Origin: Epiperipatus broadwayi | Taxonomy: Eukaryota > Onychophora > Udeonychophora > Euonychophora > Peripatidae | NCBI GenBank assembly: GCA_028023455.1 | Contig: JAQFVV010012489.1 | Coordinates: 3,347,881-3,411,880, forward strand | Length of the DNA: 64,000 nucleotides | Direction of reading: 5' to 3' | Shown here: in pieces, positions 26,992-40,739 of the stretch | Numbering within the stretch: the first letter of the stretch is position 1 | How the letters are laid out: each line of letters starts with the position of its first letter | Position numbers and translations under genes: made by a program | The notes under the pieces: generated by a model | What the model saw: only the letters and a program-made list of their open reading frames with translations | Told to the model about the DNA's origin: nothing | Databases searched by the model: none

Positions 26992-28802
26992 GTTAAAAAT
27001 CCAACTTTTATTTCATTGACTGTTTGCCCTTGCCACTAGCTCAAGGAGATGCAGAAACTTAATATAACTTAAAATATATTAATATTTAATAAAATAAGCC
27101 ACTGCCAGTAATTAACACACAAAAATTTATTACTGCACATATATAATAGTTATATTTAAAATTGAGGAATAAATTTAGACTTTACAATTAGTTTTAAATT
27201 GGTAATTATTGTTATTTTTTAAATTTAATTTATCGTTTAATAAACTGCACAGATGGACATTTAAATTATATTTTACTTTAGCATGTTGAGTATAGATAGG
27301 CTACATAGATTTTTCACTTAAAAACTTATCAAAACATTTCTCAGACTAAAAGTTTGTAGCCAAACCAATGCCTCCTTCCAGATATATAGTCACAACCACT
27401 GCAATATGAAGATGCTAGCATAAAATCACACCGGCAGGAATGTGCATCTGACAGAGTGTTATTATTTGAAGGATATGATCATTGACCAGTACAGGAATGT
27501 GCATCTGTCTGATGAAGAAATCATGTACAAAAATTAATTAAAGAGTGCTATGTATGGGGGAGAGCAGCCTTTATGCTGACTTATAATCCCTCCACAGAGC
27601 TAGAAGGGGTCAATGGCACAGGAAATACATCTGCTACCATTGCAATGATATGACTGCTTTTTTGGGGTCATGCATTCAGTTGGGCATGTTGCCCTTATGC
27701 TAAACACGCTTCACATTACATTGATATAAACACCCATATATCCCTCCACAAACATCGTCCTAACTATGAAACAAATAGACTGAAACTAACCCTTTAAAAT
27801 AAACATAAACAAATTTAAACATAGTTATTAATTTCTATCTATGCAGCTATCTATACCCAACTTTAATTTGATACATTTTAATTAACACTTAACACAAACA
27901 AAAAAAGAGAGAAATGGAAATGATTGCTTAAACATATGCATAAAATATATTAATAATTGATTTTGAATTTCTTTAGGTCAGACAATTGTTTTTATTTTCA
28001 GCTATTAATTGCAATTTTAGAAAAGTTCTTATTAGATAGACACAAAAGTTCATATTTTATGGATTGAGCAGATGTAGAAGTCCAGCTTTGTGATCACTTT
28101 CATAGATTTGGTCCTTCTTTGAAATGAAACCACTACTTGCCATGCATTTGGTCAGGAACTGTCATCCAGAGGCCTCAGCTAGTTGTCCGGAAAATTAAAT
28201 CTCTTGCAGACTTCAACGTCATGAAATCTGCAATAAAGCTAGTTATAATGGTATGTTCATAATCAGCTCTAAAATAACAATTATAATAATAATTTGACTT
28301 TTATATTTTTATTAGTCACTTATCATCCAATCTTTGGATTCAATGAGCAAGACATCACTAATCCTCTGGTGTTTCAATTACGGTCCATGCTGACATTTCT
28401 GGTGTTTGCATTGGTCATTTAATTTCTTTTTCTCTTAACCATTTAATTTATTTTAAGTGCGCCAAGGGCTAGTTTGCTTTAGAACAATCATTTAATTAAT
28501 AAAACAATCATTTCCATTTTCTAACATTATAGAAATCAACATTATTTCTATTTTCAAAAATATAAAATCTTTATATCTTTACTTTTTTACAAAAAAAATA
28601 CTTTCAAATGCTTTTATTTTTAAAAGTTTTCAAAGTTTTCAAAGTTTCCCATCTGTGCGATCTATATATATGTTACATAACTTTTAATTTTCAGTTTTTA
28701 TGTTAGGTTTTTTTTTCTTTTTTTAATAATTTTTATTCGTGATTTTTTTACTTTAATTTTAAAATAATGTAATGACATATTTTATACTGTTACAGTAGTT
28801 TA
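26992..28802. other. Interposed segment between two LINE halves
   Basis: About 1.8 kb that does not read as LINE coding sequence and has no recognisable gene. It contains the twice-used phrase GGAATGTGCATCTG (about 27437 and 27485). Two parts are less AT-rich, 27360-27720 and 28060-28240. It could be a later insertion into the LINE or a neutral separator between two independent fragments. No clear terminal repeats were found. Confidence 0.45.
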
Positions 28803-29640
28803 TCATGTTAATATAATTCTTGCAGTAAAAAAATTTAAGTGAGTGAACCCAAACTTCAGGATAGCTTGAATCCTAGGATGAACACTATCAGGAAGACCCT
28901 GCAACCTGCTCTTGATGTCTTGGAGTGTAATTCCATCATCCAGCTCTTTATGTGTGCTCACCCACCCAATGACAGGGTTTATCTGGTGGTCTAAGATTAG
29001 GCTTTGATAGTGACTCTCTATGTGTAGAATCATGTTCGTGTCAATAATGTGGCAGCTCCTGATTAGCAATGAAGTAGAAAGTTCCTGATTTTTCCTAGCT
29101 CTTAGAGCCCACCTGAAATAGCCTGGGTTCAGCCGATAGGAAATTCTTTGCATTTTTTATAGCAATGATCTCTGCTACTTCTGACTGCTTCAATCTGTAT
29201 AAGGATTTCAGTTCAAATAAGTTGTCAATGTTGTGATCCGTATGGCCGAAGTTTTTAATTTTCTCATTCAGACAGTCCAATTCATGCATCAGTGTGGTTA
29301 TCCCCTTGATCTTGAAGGTGTATCAGTCAGCAATTGAACAATGCCTATGAATGTAGTCCAGGCCTCAACTGGGTGTAGGTATAGGAGGTTCACCTTGTGA
29401 AAAAGAATGTAGGCCTCTGAGAAAAATGCCTGTGGTGTTGGTTCTAGTGAACATTCTGAGACTTTGGTTGACTTAGATTTGTGGAAAGTTGTTCAACTTT
29501 AGGGATGTCATAATCACAAAATGATCTGTAAAAGCTGTCAGTTGCAGTCTAGCCTCCAGCTCATAGTACAATTTATTTGCATGAATAGAACATTAGATCA
29601 ATGAGTGTGCGACTGTTTTTTGTATACAAAATTGAAATAA
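28803..29640 (-). pseudogene. LINE endonuclease end and linker relic
   Basis: Reading from 29640 downward, NSRTLIDLMFYS is followed by a stop and then YYELEARLQLTAFTDHFVIM. SRTLIDL and TDHF correspond to the last blocks of an AP-type LINE endonuclease, where SDH is usual. Below that come linker-like frames, DNLFELKSLYRLKQSEVAEI at 29095-29289 and NQELSTSLLIRSCHI with NPVIGWVSTHKELDDG at 28803-29153. These have the charged, helical character of the region between endonuclease and RT. The same strand and the right order relative to 25144-26991 suggest one original element. Frameshifts and stops make it a pseudogene. Confidence 0.65.
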
Positions 29641-29790
29641 AAACTGATTATTACAAAGCTAGACATAACTATAATGCATGATCTCATCAGTTAAATTCTT
29701 TTTCATGGTATTGCAAGCAATATATGTAATAATTAAATATGTAAATTACAATTAATTTTAAAATCTGTTCAATTACTTATTACTTAATAT

Positions 29791-29891
<101 letters not shown>

Positions 29892-29917
29892 TTTGTCATG
29901 TACTATATATAAGTAAA

Positions 29918-29981
29918 GGCTTCATACTGCAATGGTAGAAATTCATCTGCCATGTCTATAACCATGATTTAAATCTAAGCC
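29918..29981 (+). repeat. tRNA-like fragment, possible SINE head
   Basis: The segment starts GGCTT and ends AAGCC, which pair as a five-base acceptor-like stem. It has a CAATGGTAGAAAT stretch where an A box would be and GATTTAAATCT where the B box would be. It is only about 64 bases and lacks convincing internal stems, so it is at best a decayed tRNA-derived SINE. It lies immediately upstream of the perfect hairpin. Confidence 0.3.
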
Positions 29982-29998
29982 AGGAGAATTCCATGGAG

Positions 29999-30114
29999 TG
30001 TTTGGCACCCTAGATAGAGATCAATCTTGGTGCCATAATATATCTAAGCAAATTACATAATTTGCTTAGATATATTATGGCACCAAGATTGATCTCTATC
30101 TAGGGTGCCAAACA
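29999..30114. repeat. Perfect inverted repeat, 57-bp arms, 2-base spacer
   Basis: The left arm 29999-30055 and right arm 30058-30114 are exact reverse complements around the spacer CA at 30056-30057. I checked them base by base. The arm reads TGTTTGGCACCCTAG at its outer end. Pairing stops cleanly outside the arms. Transcribed RNA would form a 57-bp duplex. No mismatch suggests recent origin, active correction, or an assembly artefact at a fold-over. Confidence 0.97.
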
Positions 30115-30404
30115 TGTTTTGCAATTTCTCCACCTAAGATGACTGCCTAGTTTACCTATTACTTGGATCGGTCTTTATCTAAGCCAAGTAGGAAAAAATT
30201 GTTTTCTCCAGATAACTGACTCATAGCCACTCCAGTGAGTAATTCAATATTGATCAGTAAATAGGTATGTATTCACAAATAGATAAAACAAAAGTGGGAA
30301 CCCTTTCTTCACCACCAAGTAATGAAATGTCTGGTGAATATTATATATTTTTTCACTTTTATAAATGTCTGCTGTAGCATAATACTATTTTATTTTTTGA
30401 ACTC

Positions 30405-30424
30405 TCTTATTCTCTCTCTTTCTT

Positions 30425-30456
<32 letters not shown>

Positions 30457-30468
30457 GAAGAGATTTTA

Positions 30469-30526
<58 letters not shown>
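30405..30526. repeat. CT-TA-GA composite microsatellite
   Basis: CTCTCT then TA repeats occupy about 30410-30452. A second block has CTCTCTCTC, TA repeats (30482-30514) and GAGAGAGAG. The second block is itself a palindrome, because CT and GA flank the TA tract symmetrically. Confidence 0.9.
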
Positions 30527-33500
30527 TAAAATAGACCCAATGCATATCACTAACTGACAATTTAAATGTAAAGTAGCATTCACATAGTGTTAAGTGGTGG
30601 AGGTGATATCTCTGCCAATATTGCAAATGTTGTAAAAAAATATAACAGAAAATAAAATATAAAATTAAGAATTCATGTGCACTTATAAATACATTGTCAA
30701 ATATTTTACCATTAAATAAATAAAACATCCATTTTTTGTTTATTTGAAAATTTATTGATACTTTAAATTATCATGCATTCATTTTTCATAATAAACTAAG
30801 CCATTGCATTTTTTTTCTTTTTCTGTCATTTCTTGTTTCACAAATCATCTTTACTAAATCCATGCCCAATTTTCTGTATATGATTAAAATGCAAATGTAT
30901 ATGTAATTAAATAGATCCATCTTATATGAACAGTGAAAGTGACTACACTTCATTGTATCTGATCTATTTATTTTGTCTACTTTATCATTTATATTATAGG
31001 TATCCTAAAGTAAACAGTCAACTTATTTGCAAAAATCAATTTAGTACCATTTCTAATCTTCCATTTATTATACTTCATATTTCTTTTAATATTTTTTATA
31101 TATCTATATATCAGTTTTAGTAAAATCACCTGATATCATATCAGAAGTATACATTTCCAAATTGTCAATATGAGCAGACATAAACCTACATAAACAGTTA
31201 ATTCAATGAAAAATGCTATCAAACCCATATATTTAGTAAATATTAGAACTCGTGACATCACAATATTACTCTCCTAGTATTGAATGGTTTAGAAACCATT
31301 TTATGACAATCAATTAGGGTTTATTTGGACAAATCTAAATATTTTTTTCTCATTTTTAAGGCTCTTTAGTTCAGTTTAATCCTGATCTCTTATTTAAATC
31401 AGCAAACATATTATCAATAATAACCTGTAGCACACATTTAACATATCATATTTACACACCCTTCATTTGCCAGTGCTAGACTACAAACAAATATGCTAAT
31501 AGACAATTCCATTGACCATGTTTTTGTCATTTCATATACATTACTTGTAAAAGTAGTTATAATATCATTATCAATCTAGCCTATTACGTCATCGTAAATA
31601 ATTTCAAGCCTGTATTTATTTAAATTTTTATTAAATAATAATTCAACAATAATTTTAAGCTTCTTTTCTATGTAGTGATCCACCTAATTCCTTAAACCAA
31701 TGATATCATTTTATATTCATTCGAGATGACTATACTTTTAATAAGATGAACGGATTCAAATAAAATTTTAATCACAAACTTTACATAAACTAATTACTTT
31801 TTATTACTTTGCACAACATATTTCAAGACTTTATAATATATGCACGGTTCTTAAGCACATCCTATTCTTAAAATAATCTTGATAAAATATCGCTCAATAT
31901 ATATATATATATGTGTGCATGTGTGTAAATATCACTTTATTTCATATAATTTATCTTGAGAACACATTTAATAAATTTATTTTTGTTTATTTTCGTTTTG
32001 TAATTATCCTATTAATTAAACTTTAAGAAAAACATTTTTTGTTTGAAAATATAAATATTATCTAGTATAACAAAACGTTTTTACTTTATCTTTTTTAATA
32101 CATATAACTTTACTATTATTTAAGTCTTTTTTAAAGTCGTAACTCTTTCCAACCAAGATGAATTACTCGTCTTCTTTAAACTACTTTGTAGAACTTTACA
32201 AATGACATAATATATATTTTTTATCTTTTTTTAATACATTCAGCCTTTATAAGCATTCAGCCTTTATAAGCAGTATATCATCTATATTTAATTATTTATT
32301 TCTTGTGAGTATACTTCACCAACTAAATTGCTTTTCTATTATGTATTAATTCAAATCTACATTTTCTTTGTAATTATTCTATATTTTTACTTTTCTTTTT
32401 TAACCATCTTCTTTTAGTTTTCTCTGTTTCAGATCTTAATTTATTGTTAAGCCTTTTATATATCATTTTATTTTCTAAAGAGGTACATATGATTTGATTT
32501 ATAAAAATTTATAATTAAGTAATATTTAAACAATGACTTACATTGTTCTGTTTATATCTCTGAGAAAGATTCTTTATATCAACCCATTATAACTTTTTCA
32601 TCTATGTTGTAGCATATAATAATTTTCTTGAATAGTCCATTTTTATTTAAACTTACATTACTATATTACTATTGAGACTTATATTTCTGCCTAACATATC
32701 AAAATTTTATAATATATTTTTTGGATTATCAAAAGCTCACTTTTATGCCTCTGTTTTTTTGTTTATTTTTTTCTATCAATATTAGAATATGTTTTACACC
32801 TAAAGTCAATTCCAAAATAATATATGCTTTATGCAAAATCTACTCTTTATATAAACACAATTTAATTGAAATCTATTATTATTTGTCTGGTACTTTCTCT
32901 ATTTACAAATCCTTTTTGCTATGGTTTTTGAACAATATGTTGATCATAGATGTTGTCTGTTGTTGTATAAAAAAGATTGAAGCTTATTACTTTTTAAAAT
33001 ATTAATAAAAAAATGGTATTGGATGGTACTTTAGTAAGAAAACGAATTAATACATTTATTTTTGAATTTACAAAGCAGCCTTTTATCAAGTAAAACAGTA
33101 CAAAAAAATCTATAAAAAACAATTGTTGGCAACAGGGTATTAAAGAAAACAAATAAAAATGAAATTCATAAGAAATTATATGCATATGAGTATTTTTCTT
33201 TAAAGAAAGCAATCCATAAGAAAGTAATTAAAATGACAATAAGTATATTAAATAAAAATAATAAAAATGTAATTCATAAAAAATACATGCACTTATTTAT
33301 TTCTCCTATAAAGTAAGTTATATATAATTTTAAAAATCACATAGGAAAATATGAAATTTAAAGCAAATTACATTTTCAAAAATATAGATTTTCCATTATA
33401 AATTTAGCTGATTTTTTTTGACCCCAAATAATTCATGATCATAATCTTTTAGTGCCATGTAAAAATTAAGGTACATTCAGTTGTTATCCCCATGGTAAAT

Positions 33501-34904
33501 CAAAAAACTTCATCACTCCTTGAAAAAAAAACCAAGTCTTCTTTTTACAATTATTAATATATATATTAATTTTAAAATTATACTTTAATACATTACATTT
33601 GTCACTCTTATTACCATCATTCAAGCTCATATAGATTACTTTGCAACTTTTCTAATATATGAAATACATTTTTGGCGATTATTTATCTTTTCAACATGTG
33701 TATGATCAGGTGAGTCAGCAATATGGAATGGCATGGAGAGTGGAGGGTTGTATAAATGTCTGAGTTCGAATCCCATATATATTACATTATATATGTGCAG
33801 GTGCATGTAAGCCTGTACTGTGTATTCATTTACATAATTAATAAATATGTAAATTTAATTTATCATAGATTAACTTTTTTTATCATTTTTCTTTAAAGTA
33901 CAATGCAAGGTCGATAACGTACTAAACATACCAAATTAATGCAGTAAAAAAAAATATAAATTTGAAGTAAAATTTCATGGAGGAACATTAAAAAAACATT
34001 GACATTTCATTAATTTTTGAATGAAAATCGAGATTATATGCCATTTTACTTTTTTAAGAAGGACTCCGGTTTAATGCAATAGTAGAGGTGTTTCAAGAGG
34101 AAGATTTCTGGATCAATATTCACCTGCTTAAAATAAATTAAGCAATAAAATTTATCTATTTTATTTAATCTGTAATTTATTGGTGCAAACTGTTCCAGTT
34201 ACTTTTAGTTATAAAACACAAAAAATTGACAACTATTGTTTGTAAAGTATTATGAAATATCTTAAACTCTATAAAAAATCATATCCAGCTCATCACATTT
34301 TATTTCATTATATTTTAAACTAAAAAAGTGCTATTTCTAATTTCTTCTTGCATATATATATATATATAACAACTTCCTTTTTATTATTATTACAAGTTTA
34401 ACATTAGTAAAAGGTGAATTATTTCTTTCTCTCTCTCTTTTTTTTAATACTTGCAATTTAGACATTAAACACTTTCTCAAGTCAAACAATAATTAATTCT
34501 TTTCAAATTGTCTAATCCAATTATAACAGCACAGGAAATGACTAAAAAATTACTAAGTTAAAATAATACAGTTTTTCCAATTTAAAAAATTAATAAGATT
34601 TTTCAGTTATAATATCCCCCCCCCCCCAAAAAAAAAAAGAATTTTAAAAAGTTTGCTTTTTTATATAATGACTAAAAAAATAATTTCAATGCAATTAATA
34701 AGAAACTTATTGGTAAAATCTTAATAATAAATTACATTTATATACATAGTTTTTTCTTCTATTACATATATTTCTTAATACAATTTTTTTTCTTTTATTA
34801 TGTGAATATTTATATTAGTTCTTAATATTTACATATCTTTAAATATTAGAGCATGACTTTCTTAATATATAAAACAAAAAAATGATTTATTAAACTAAAA
34901 TAAA
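30527..34904. other. No recognisable gene; AT-rich
   Basis: There are only short hydrophobic frames typical of AT-rich DNA. Visible items are a short tandem duplication of CATTCAGCCTTTATAAG (about 32237-32271), an SINE-like tRNA head at 33729-33774, and a C-then-A homopolymer junction at about 34616-34639. Otherwise nothing is recognisable. Confidence 0.65.
33729..33774 (+). repeat. tRNA-derived SINE promoter remnant
   Basis: TGGCATGGAGAGTGG (33729-33743) resembles an RNA polymerase III A box. GAGTTCGAATCCC (33762-33774) is an excellent B box, matching the T-arm consensus of tRNAs. The spacing is somewhat short and a full cloverleaf is not evident, so a SINE head is more likely than a tRNA gene. 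Confidence 0.55.
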
Positions 34905-35312
34905 GAGCATGCTAATAGCTGTAACAAACTTCATTGATAAATGCCACAAGAGAAAGCATTTAAAATCTCTATCTAAAAATTATCCCCAGACCAGTTTATA
35001 GCTATTGGATTTCCTCAGTGAGGCACTGGGATATTTTAGACACTAGTCTGAAATATTCTAGTGCCTCACTGAAAAAAATCAATAGCTAAAAATGGTTTAG
35101 TATCTGGAATATCCTAATGCCTTACTGAGGAAAGCCAAGAGCTAAAAACTGATCTGGAGCTAGGGGTAATTATCTGAAACACCATAGTACCTCACTGAGG
35201 AAATCAAATAGCTAAAAACCAGTCTGGGCTGGGGATAGTTTCTAGATAGAGATTTTCAATGCTTTCTCTTGTGGCAATTAATGATAAAGCTTGTTATAGG
35301 TATTAGCACACT
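34905..35312. mobile_element. Foldback element with repeated CAGTGAGG modules
   Basis: The left end (GCATGCTAATAGCTG, then GCCACAAGAGAAAGCATT, AATCTCTATCT and TATCCCCAGACC) is mirrored at the right end as the reverse complement. There AATGCTTTCTCTTGTGGC, AGATAGAGATTTTC and GCTGGGGATAG run to TATTAGCACAC. Arms are roughly 120 bp. Inside, a module of about 64 bp (TAGCTATTGGATTTC then CTCAGTGAGG) occurs once forward and about three times in reverse complement, at about 35062-35095, 35118-35145 and 35184-35215. No coding potential is seen. It is probably a non-autonomous foldback or MITE-like element. Confidence 0.75.
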
Positions 35313-36130
35313 TTTTATTTTAATCTATAATTACAAGCTTATCAAATTATGTCATGTGATGTATGACTTTATTTTATTTACAATTCATTTTACAATTTAC
35401 TATTTTTTCATTGGCAATAAATTCTTTAAAAAAAATCTGAATTCCTTTTCAAAACATTAAATTTTCAATAGCATTTCTGTTGCAATGTTAAAAATAAAAA
35501 ATCATTCCATCTACATATCCCTTACAAACATGCATACATTACTTTTTCTGTTTGTTTAATTTATATAATGCACCCTATTTGTTTTTTGATGTATTTCTAA
35601 TTTTAAAATAAATAAATCCATGTATTCAAATTTATGAATTTTGTCTATCAAGTCTTTTTTTTCATGATTTTTTGATGAAATTAATTGTAATCACAGGTGC
35701 ATTGTTTTCTTTTAAAATTAGAAGATATTGATACGGCACTGTAATAAAAATGCGATACAATATCTGTGTTGCAGTATTTTTCTAATGAATAAAAATAGAA
35801 GCGTATTTCAATGATTTCATAGTGACTAAATATTACCTGAATTTAAAATTTATTATATATATATTTTGATAGCTTTCTCACTATGAATAGCTTTATTTGA
35901 TAAGTATCATTCCATTACACTTCTTTTCATGAAGTTGAAAAATCTTATTACATAGTTGCACAATTATTTCATCAAGATTATGTGAAATCACAATGATTAA
36001 TTTATGAATATGGCTCAGTAAACTAGTTTTTAAAAAGTAAATAGCCTATGTAAAAAGTGTGTAAGAAAAAAAAAAACAGAAATATTACCAAATTCTCCAC
36101 TTCTTTTATTTTGCCATAATATCTTATATA

Positions 36131-36398
<268 letters not shown>

Positions 36399-37395
36399 TT
36401 TGGTTAATGAAAATTAATCAGCAATTCAACAAAATTACACAAATAAATAATATAAAAAATTCAAAATCTATTACAAATAACATTTTTAGTAATCTTATTT
36501 ATATTAAAATAGAATCATATGATCAGCCATTGAAAGACCAAATGATGTTCAGGTATCAAAATGGCATACAGACAACAATAGTTTTTTTTTAATTATTCAT
36601 ACTGAGACTTTTACTTAATTTTCCTTAGTTTCTGGAATTATTAGCCCATTAATCTGTCACTCTTGCTACTATGTTTAAACTTCCATAACTTCTGTAGATT
36701 ATTTAACATAAAAAAACTCAAGAACAATTATCTTTCTTCAAGTCATGCATAAGTAATTAGTGATTTACAAAGAGATACATTTTAGTCATTATTATTAAGC
36801 CTGTTTCCCAGTTTGGATTTCATAATTAAAAAATGAACTTTACATCTGAAAACATGACACTGTGCATTTGCACCAGCATTAATTTATTATTTACCACTTT
36901 GGAAATGAATATTAAAATATATTACCACAGTTAGTCAACATTTATTACAATGTAAATTCATAACAATCATATACAAAGTTGTTACTTATTTATTTTATAT
37001 TGTTAAAGAATTACATAATGATTGTTAATATTTTATGATATATTAACACAAATGTTCATAATATGATAAAAAATATAAGAAAAGTAAACCCTGAGAAATT
37101 TATCATAGTGGCAAGTTTATTATAAAAAAGATTTGGCATCAATAGCAACTAAGAAAAGTTATAAAAATGGAGTTCAGTTTGAATTATAAAACAGAATTAT
37201 TGCACTTTGAATATTGCTCTGTACCCAAATATATAAGTAAAGACTAAAAGTAATATACCTCACAGAATAATGACTATTACTAAAGTAATGCATGTTATAT
37301 CATCTTTGAGACTAATACAAGTTTCTATAAATCATAGGCAGCAGACAAGTGAACCTGAATAAAGTAATAATATAAGATGACCTTAGATAATAACT
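36399..37395. other. AT-rich spacer, no gene seen
   Basis: Spacer between two foldback structures. A short frame near 36344-36592 overlaps the right arm of the short foldback and has no recognisable features. Confidence 0.6.
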
Positions 37396-38084
37396 GCAAT
37401 TTATCTATTCTATTTTGAACATTTTTTAGCAAAAAACTTTTAATTGTACATATATGCATATACATTCTTATGTTTTGAATGTCCTACTGTTTTCTTCAGA
37501 GCTTTGATATAATGAACTAAATAAAATTTAATAATAAAATATAAGCAATAAAATTAAAAAATAAAAACTTAAAAAAAAAACAAACAAACAAACATAAAAT
37601 ATAACAAAATATAATAAAACTGATATAAATATAATCAAACCCAAATAAAATAATTCAGGAAATATAAAATAAAATATCAAATATAAATATAAATTATACA
37701 TGTGTATTCTTAACTGTATACATACATATTTATGTTAAACTATTAATTTAAATATATTATTCATTTTTATTATCTTTAATAATCTCCTAATAAATTTTAT
37801 ACCTTATACTTTAATTTTATTATCCCCACATTAATAAAATATCTATTTTATTTTTATATATTTCTTAGTTCAACCTTAATTCATTAATTAAAAATATTCT
37901 TTTTAATTTTCAAATCATATAGTATGTACTATTTTCTTATTCATGTTTCTGTTATTAATAATATTCTATATTTATCTTTTTTATTATCTAAAACAAATAT
38001 TATAATTTTTTAATTTAACCACCTTTACTTTATTTTTTTAAATGTAAAGAAAAAATGTTTTTTTTTAAATGTATGATGTGATAT

Positions 38085-39880
38085 GCTATGTCATCTTTTT
38101 TATTGAGGACAGACATCTCTCAGTCACTATGTCCAGAGAAATGTATTAGCCACCTTATGCCCTGTCCATTCCCCACTGTAATATTTTGCTCTTATTCCAT
38201 CCCATTTCCACAACATCATTGTCTATCCTATGGCCTTTATATCTAGATACCCATTACACTTTTCTAAAACCAACATAAAACCCAAGAATCCACTATCTGT
38301 ATAATCACTTTGTTTATATTTATTCTCCCACAATTTTATTATTTGTATCCGTTCTGCTTGTCAGCATTTACATTCAATTAAAAAAAATGCCAAATGTTTT
38401 CCATGCCTTATTTTACATATCTTATATATTAAATAGTCCACATTTCTCCATCCATGTATATACTCTCTTGTTGCTAATGACCCTGTTCAAGCCTTAAAGA
38501 GTAAAACAGTAAATTACTTTTCAATTAACTCACACTCATTATTCGGTTTAGTTCTATATATATATTTAAATTCTTTTTACCTCCATACTAGTTTTCCATA
38601 TCTACAAATCTATATTTTTATTAATGCATCTACTTTTCTATCTGATTCTTTGACACAATAACACTTAATAATCCTCCTAACACAATCATTCCACTTTATG
38701 GACAAGTATACTGACATAAGTCATTATCCAAATTGTCTGCATTCTCTATTACATTTCTCACCTATTTTGTTGTTGGTCCTTTACTCATAACCCTATTAAA
38801 CAATATTTTTGCTATTCTCTTAATATACACAAATTGCAATCTACTGGACACTTTCATTTTTTTCTTTTTTGCAACTCTCATATAAAAACATAACCATCCA
38901 ATTTCTCCTTGAATTGCCTTGTTGGCTGTCCATACATCTGCATCTAATGAATATGTTTCTACTTCTCTTTGTACTTTTTCTAAGTAATATAACACTCTTT
39001 TACTAACAAATAACATCTGCTACTGCTGATAACTTCTGTATTGTTCTTGCTACATCAATTTTTCTGATTACATAAGATCATTCCCAAATAACTATATCTA
39101 TCCACCACACTTAACTTTATACCCCCCAATAAAAATTCTACATCTTCTCTTTCCCCAGTATTAACCATCATTATATTTGATTTTTCTTCACTAAATTTAA
39201 TCCCCATCTCTTTACCCACCCTTTCACATGTCCTCAACATAATTTCCATATCTTCTCTTCTTTCTGCACACAAAAAGATGTCATCCACAAAAAAAGACCT
39301 GACAAAGTATATACTTCCTTTCCACCTATTAACAGTATCTCTATCCCTTTTCCTAGTGTTTCTATTGCTTTCTTCAGTTCACTCAAATACAACAAAAACA
39401 AAATAGGTGACATAGGGCATCCTTGCCTTAATCCCATCTCATTTTTAACTTTAACTGATTCTATATCCCCTAATTGGTAAGTATAATAATTATTTTCATA
39501 TAATTTCTTAATAATATTTACTAAAGCTTCATCCATTCGCAAATTTGCTAAGCTAGCCCATAATCTATTTCTATTTACTCTATCATATGCTTTCTCTATA
39601 TCTATAAAACTCATATATAACAATCTATCTGAATTTCTACTCATCTCCATAAGTTGTGTAACTACAAGCAAACTATCTCCTACATGCCTATCTGACCTAA
39701 AACCTCCTTGCATTCCCCCCACTACATTATTCTCTTCCATCCATTTTACAACTCTTCCAGCTATCATATATGAGAAAACATTATATAAAACTGATGTTAC
39801 TGCTATTGGTCTATAATTATCTACATAATTCTAGTTCCCTCTATGACATATTACATAAACTATTTCCATAATCACTACAA
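38085..39880 (-). pseudogene. LINE reverse transcriptase relic in the left arm
   Basis: Reading down from 39880, the relic carries NYRPIAVTSVLYNVFS (about 39825-39775), then MIAGRVVKWMEENNVVGG and QGGFRSDRHVGDSL. Next are MSFIDIEKAYDRVNR (first catalytic Asp, within 39234-39767), MGLRQGCPMSPILFLLYL and, after a frameshift near 39285, DDIFLCAERREDMEIM (catalytic Asp pair kept), KFSEEKSNIMMV and VDRYSYLGM. A further piece at 38762-39016 continues the C-terminal part (EVETYSLDADVWTANKAIQG). It is the best-preserved LINE RT here, but it has a frameshift at the catalytic box and stops downstream. The 38085-38240 part is shared with 17090-17260 on the other strand. Endonuclease is not seen. Clade not assigned. 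Confidence 0.85.
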
Positions 39881-39893
39881 CTTTTCTTTTTTT

Positions 39894-39895
39894 TT

Positions 39896-39928
<33 letters not shown>
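39894..39928. repeat. CA then TA microsatellite
   Basis: A short run of ACACAC followed by ATATAT at the upstream edge of the LINE RT relic. The matching position in the opposite arm of the large inverted repeat is a short TA run instead. Confidence 0.9.
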
Positions 39929-40739
39929 AACACTATTTATACACTAACTTTTATTAATGTTATTATATAATTCTCTCATAAATTTATATTATATAGTATA
40001 ATGCTTCATATGTAAATATTATGCTAAGTTTTTATTTTATTAATATATAATATCTATAAATATATTCATGTTTTACTCATATGTAAACATTATTTACAAA
40101 CCCATTATTTATTTATAATTAGTTTATTCTTTATATCTTCCTTTATATATCTTTTTAAAAATTATATTTATACTAATGTCATTCTAATTCCAGAATCTCT
40201 ATTAAATTTTGTTTTATCTTTTTATTAGTATTGCTTCCTATATTTTTCTTTCTTCAATATTGTCTGTATGTAACATTATTTTTATTAATCTTTATGTAAA
40301 TTTGTGTCCTGTGTTCTTCATATATATATGATTTATTATCAATATATGTTTTTTAATCATGTTTTTATATAAATTTTTAGTTTTTCCTGTAAATTTGTGG
40401 AAGAAACTAAAAATTATATAAAAACAAGATGAAAACAACATATGTCAGATAATAGATCACACAAATTTATAGAAAGTTTAATAAAAATGATGTTACATAC
40501 AGACAATATTAAAGAAAGAAAAATAAAAAAAAATCAATACTAATAAAAAAGATAAAACCACATATTTGTAAGAGAAAAAAAAATGTTATAAAATCATGAT
40601 TAAAACAGCATATGCCAAGTAATAAAGTTCAATAAAAATGATGTTACATATAGATAATATTAAAAAAAAGAAAATAAAGGAAGCACTAATAATAAAAAAG
40701 ATAAAACCAAAATTTAAAAGAGATTCTAGAATTAGGATG

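Noticed and set aside
27480-27520. CTGATGAAGAAATC on the plus strand
   Set aside because: GAAA follows the core with no room for helix II and there is no helix I pairing.
29660-29710. CTGATGAGATC on the minus strand near 29688
   Set aside because: The core-like string has no GAAA box or helix III at a suitable distance, so it is not a hammerhead candidate.
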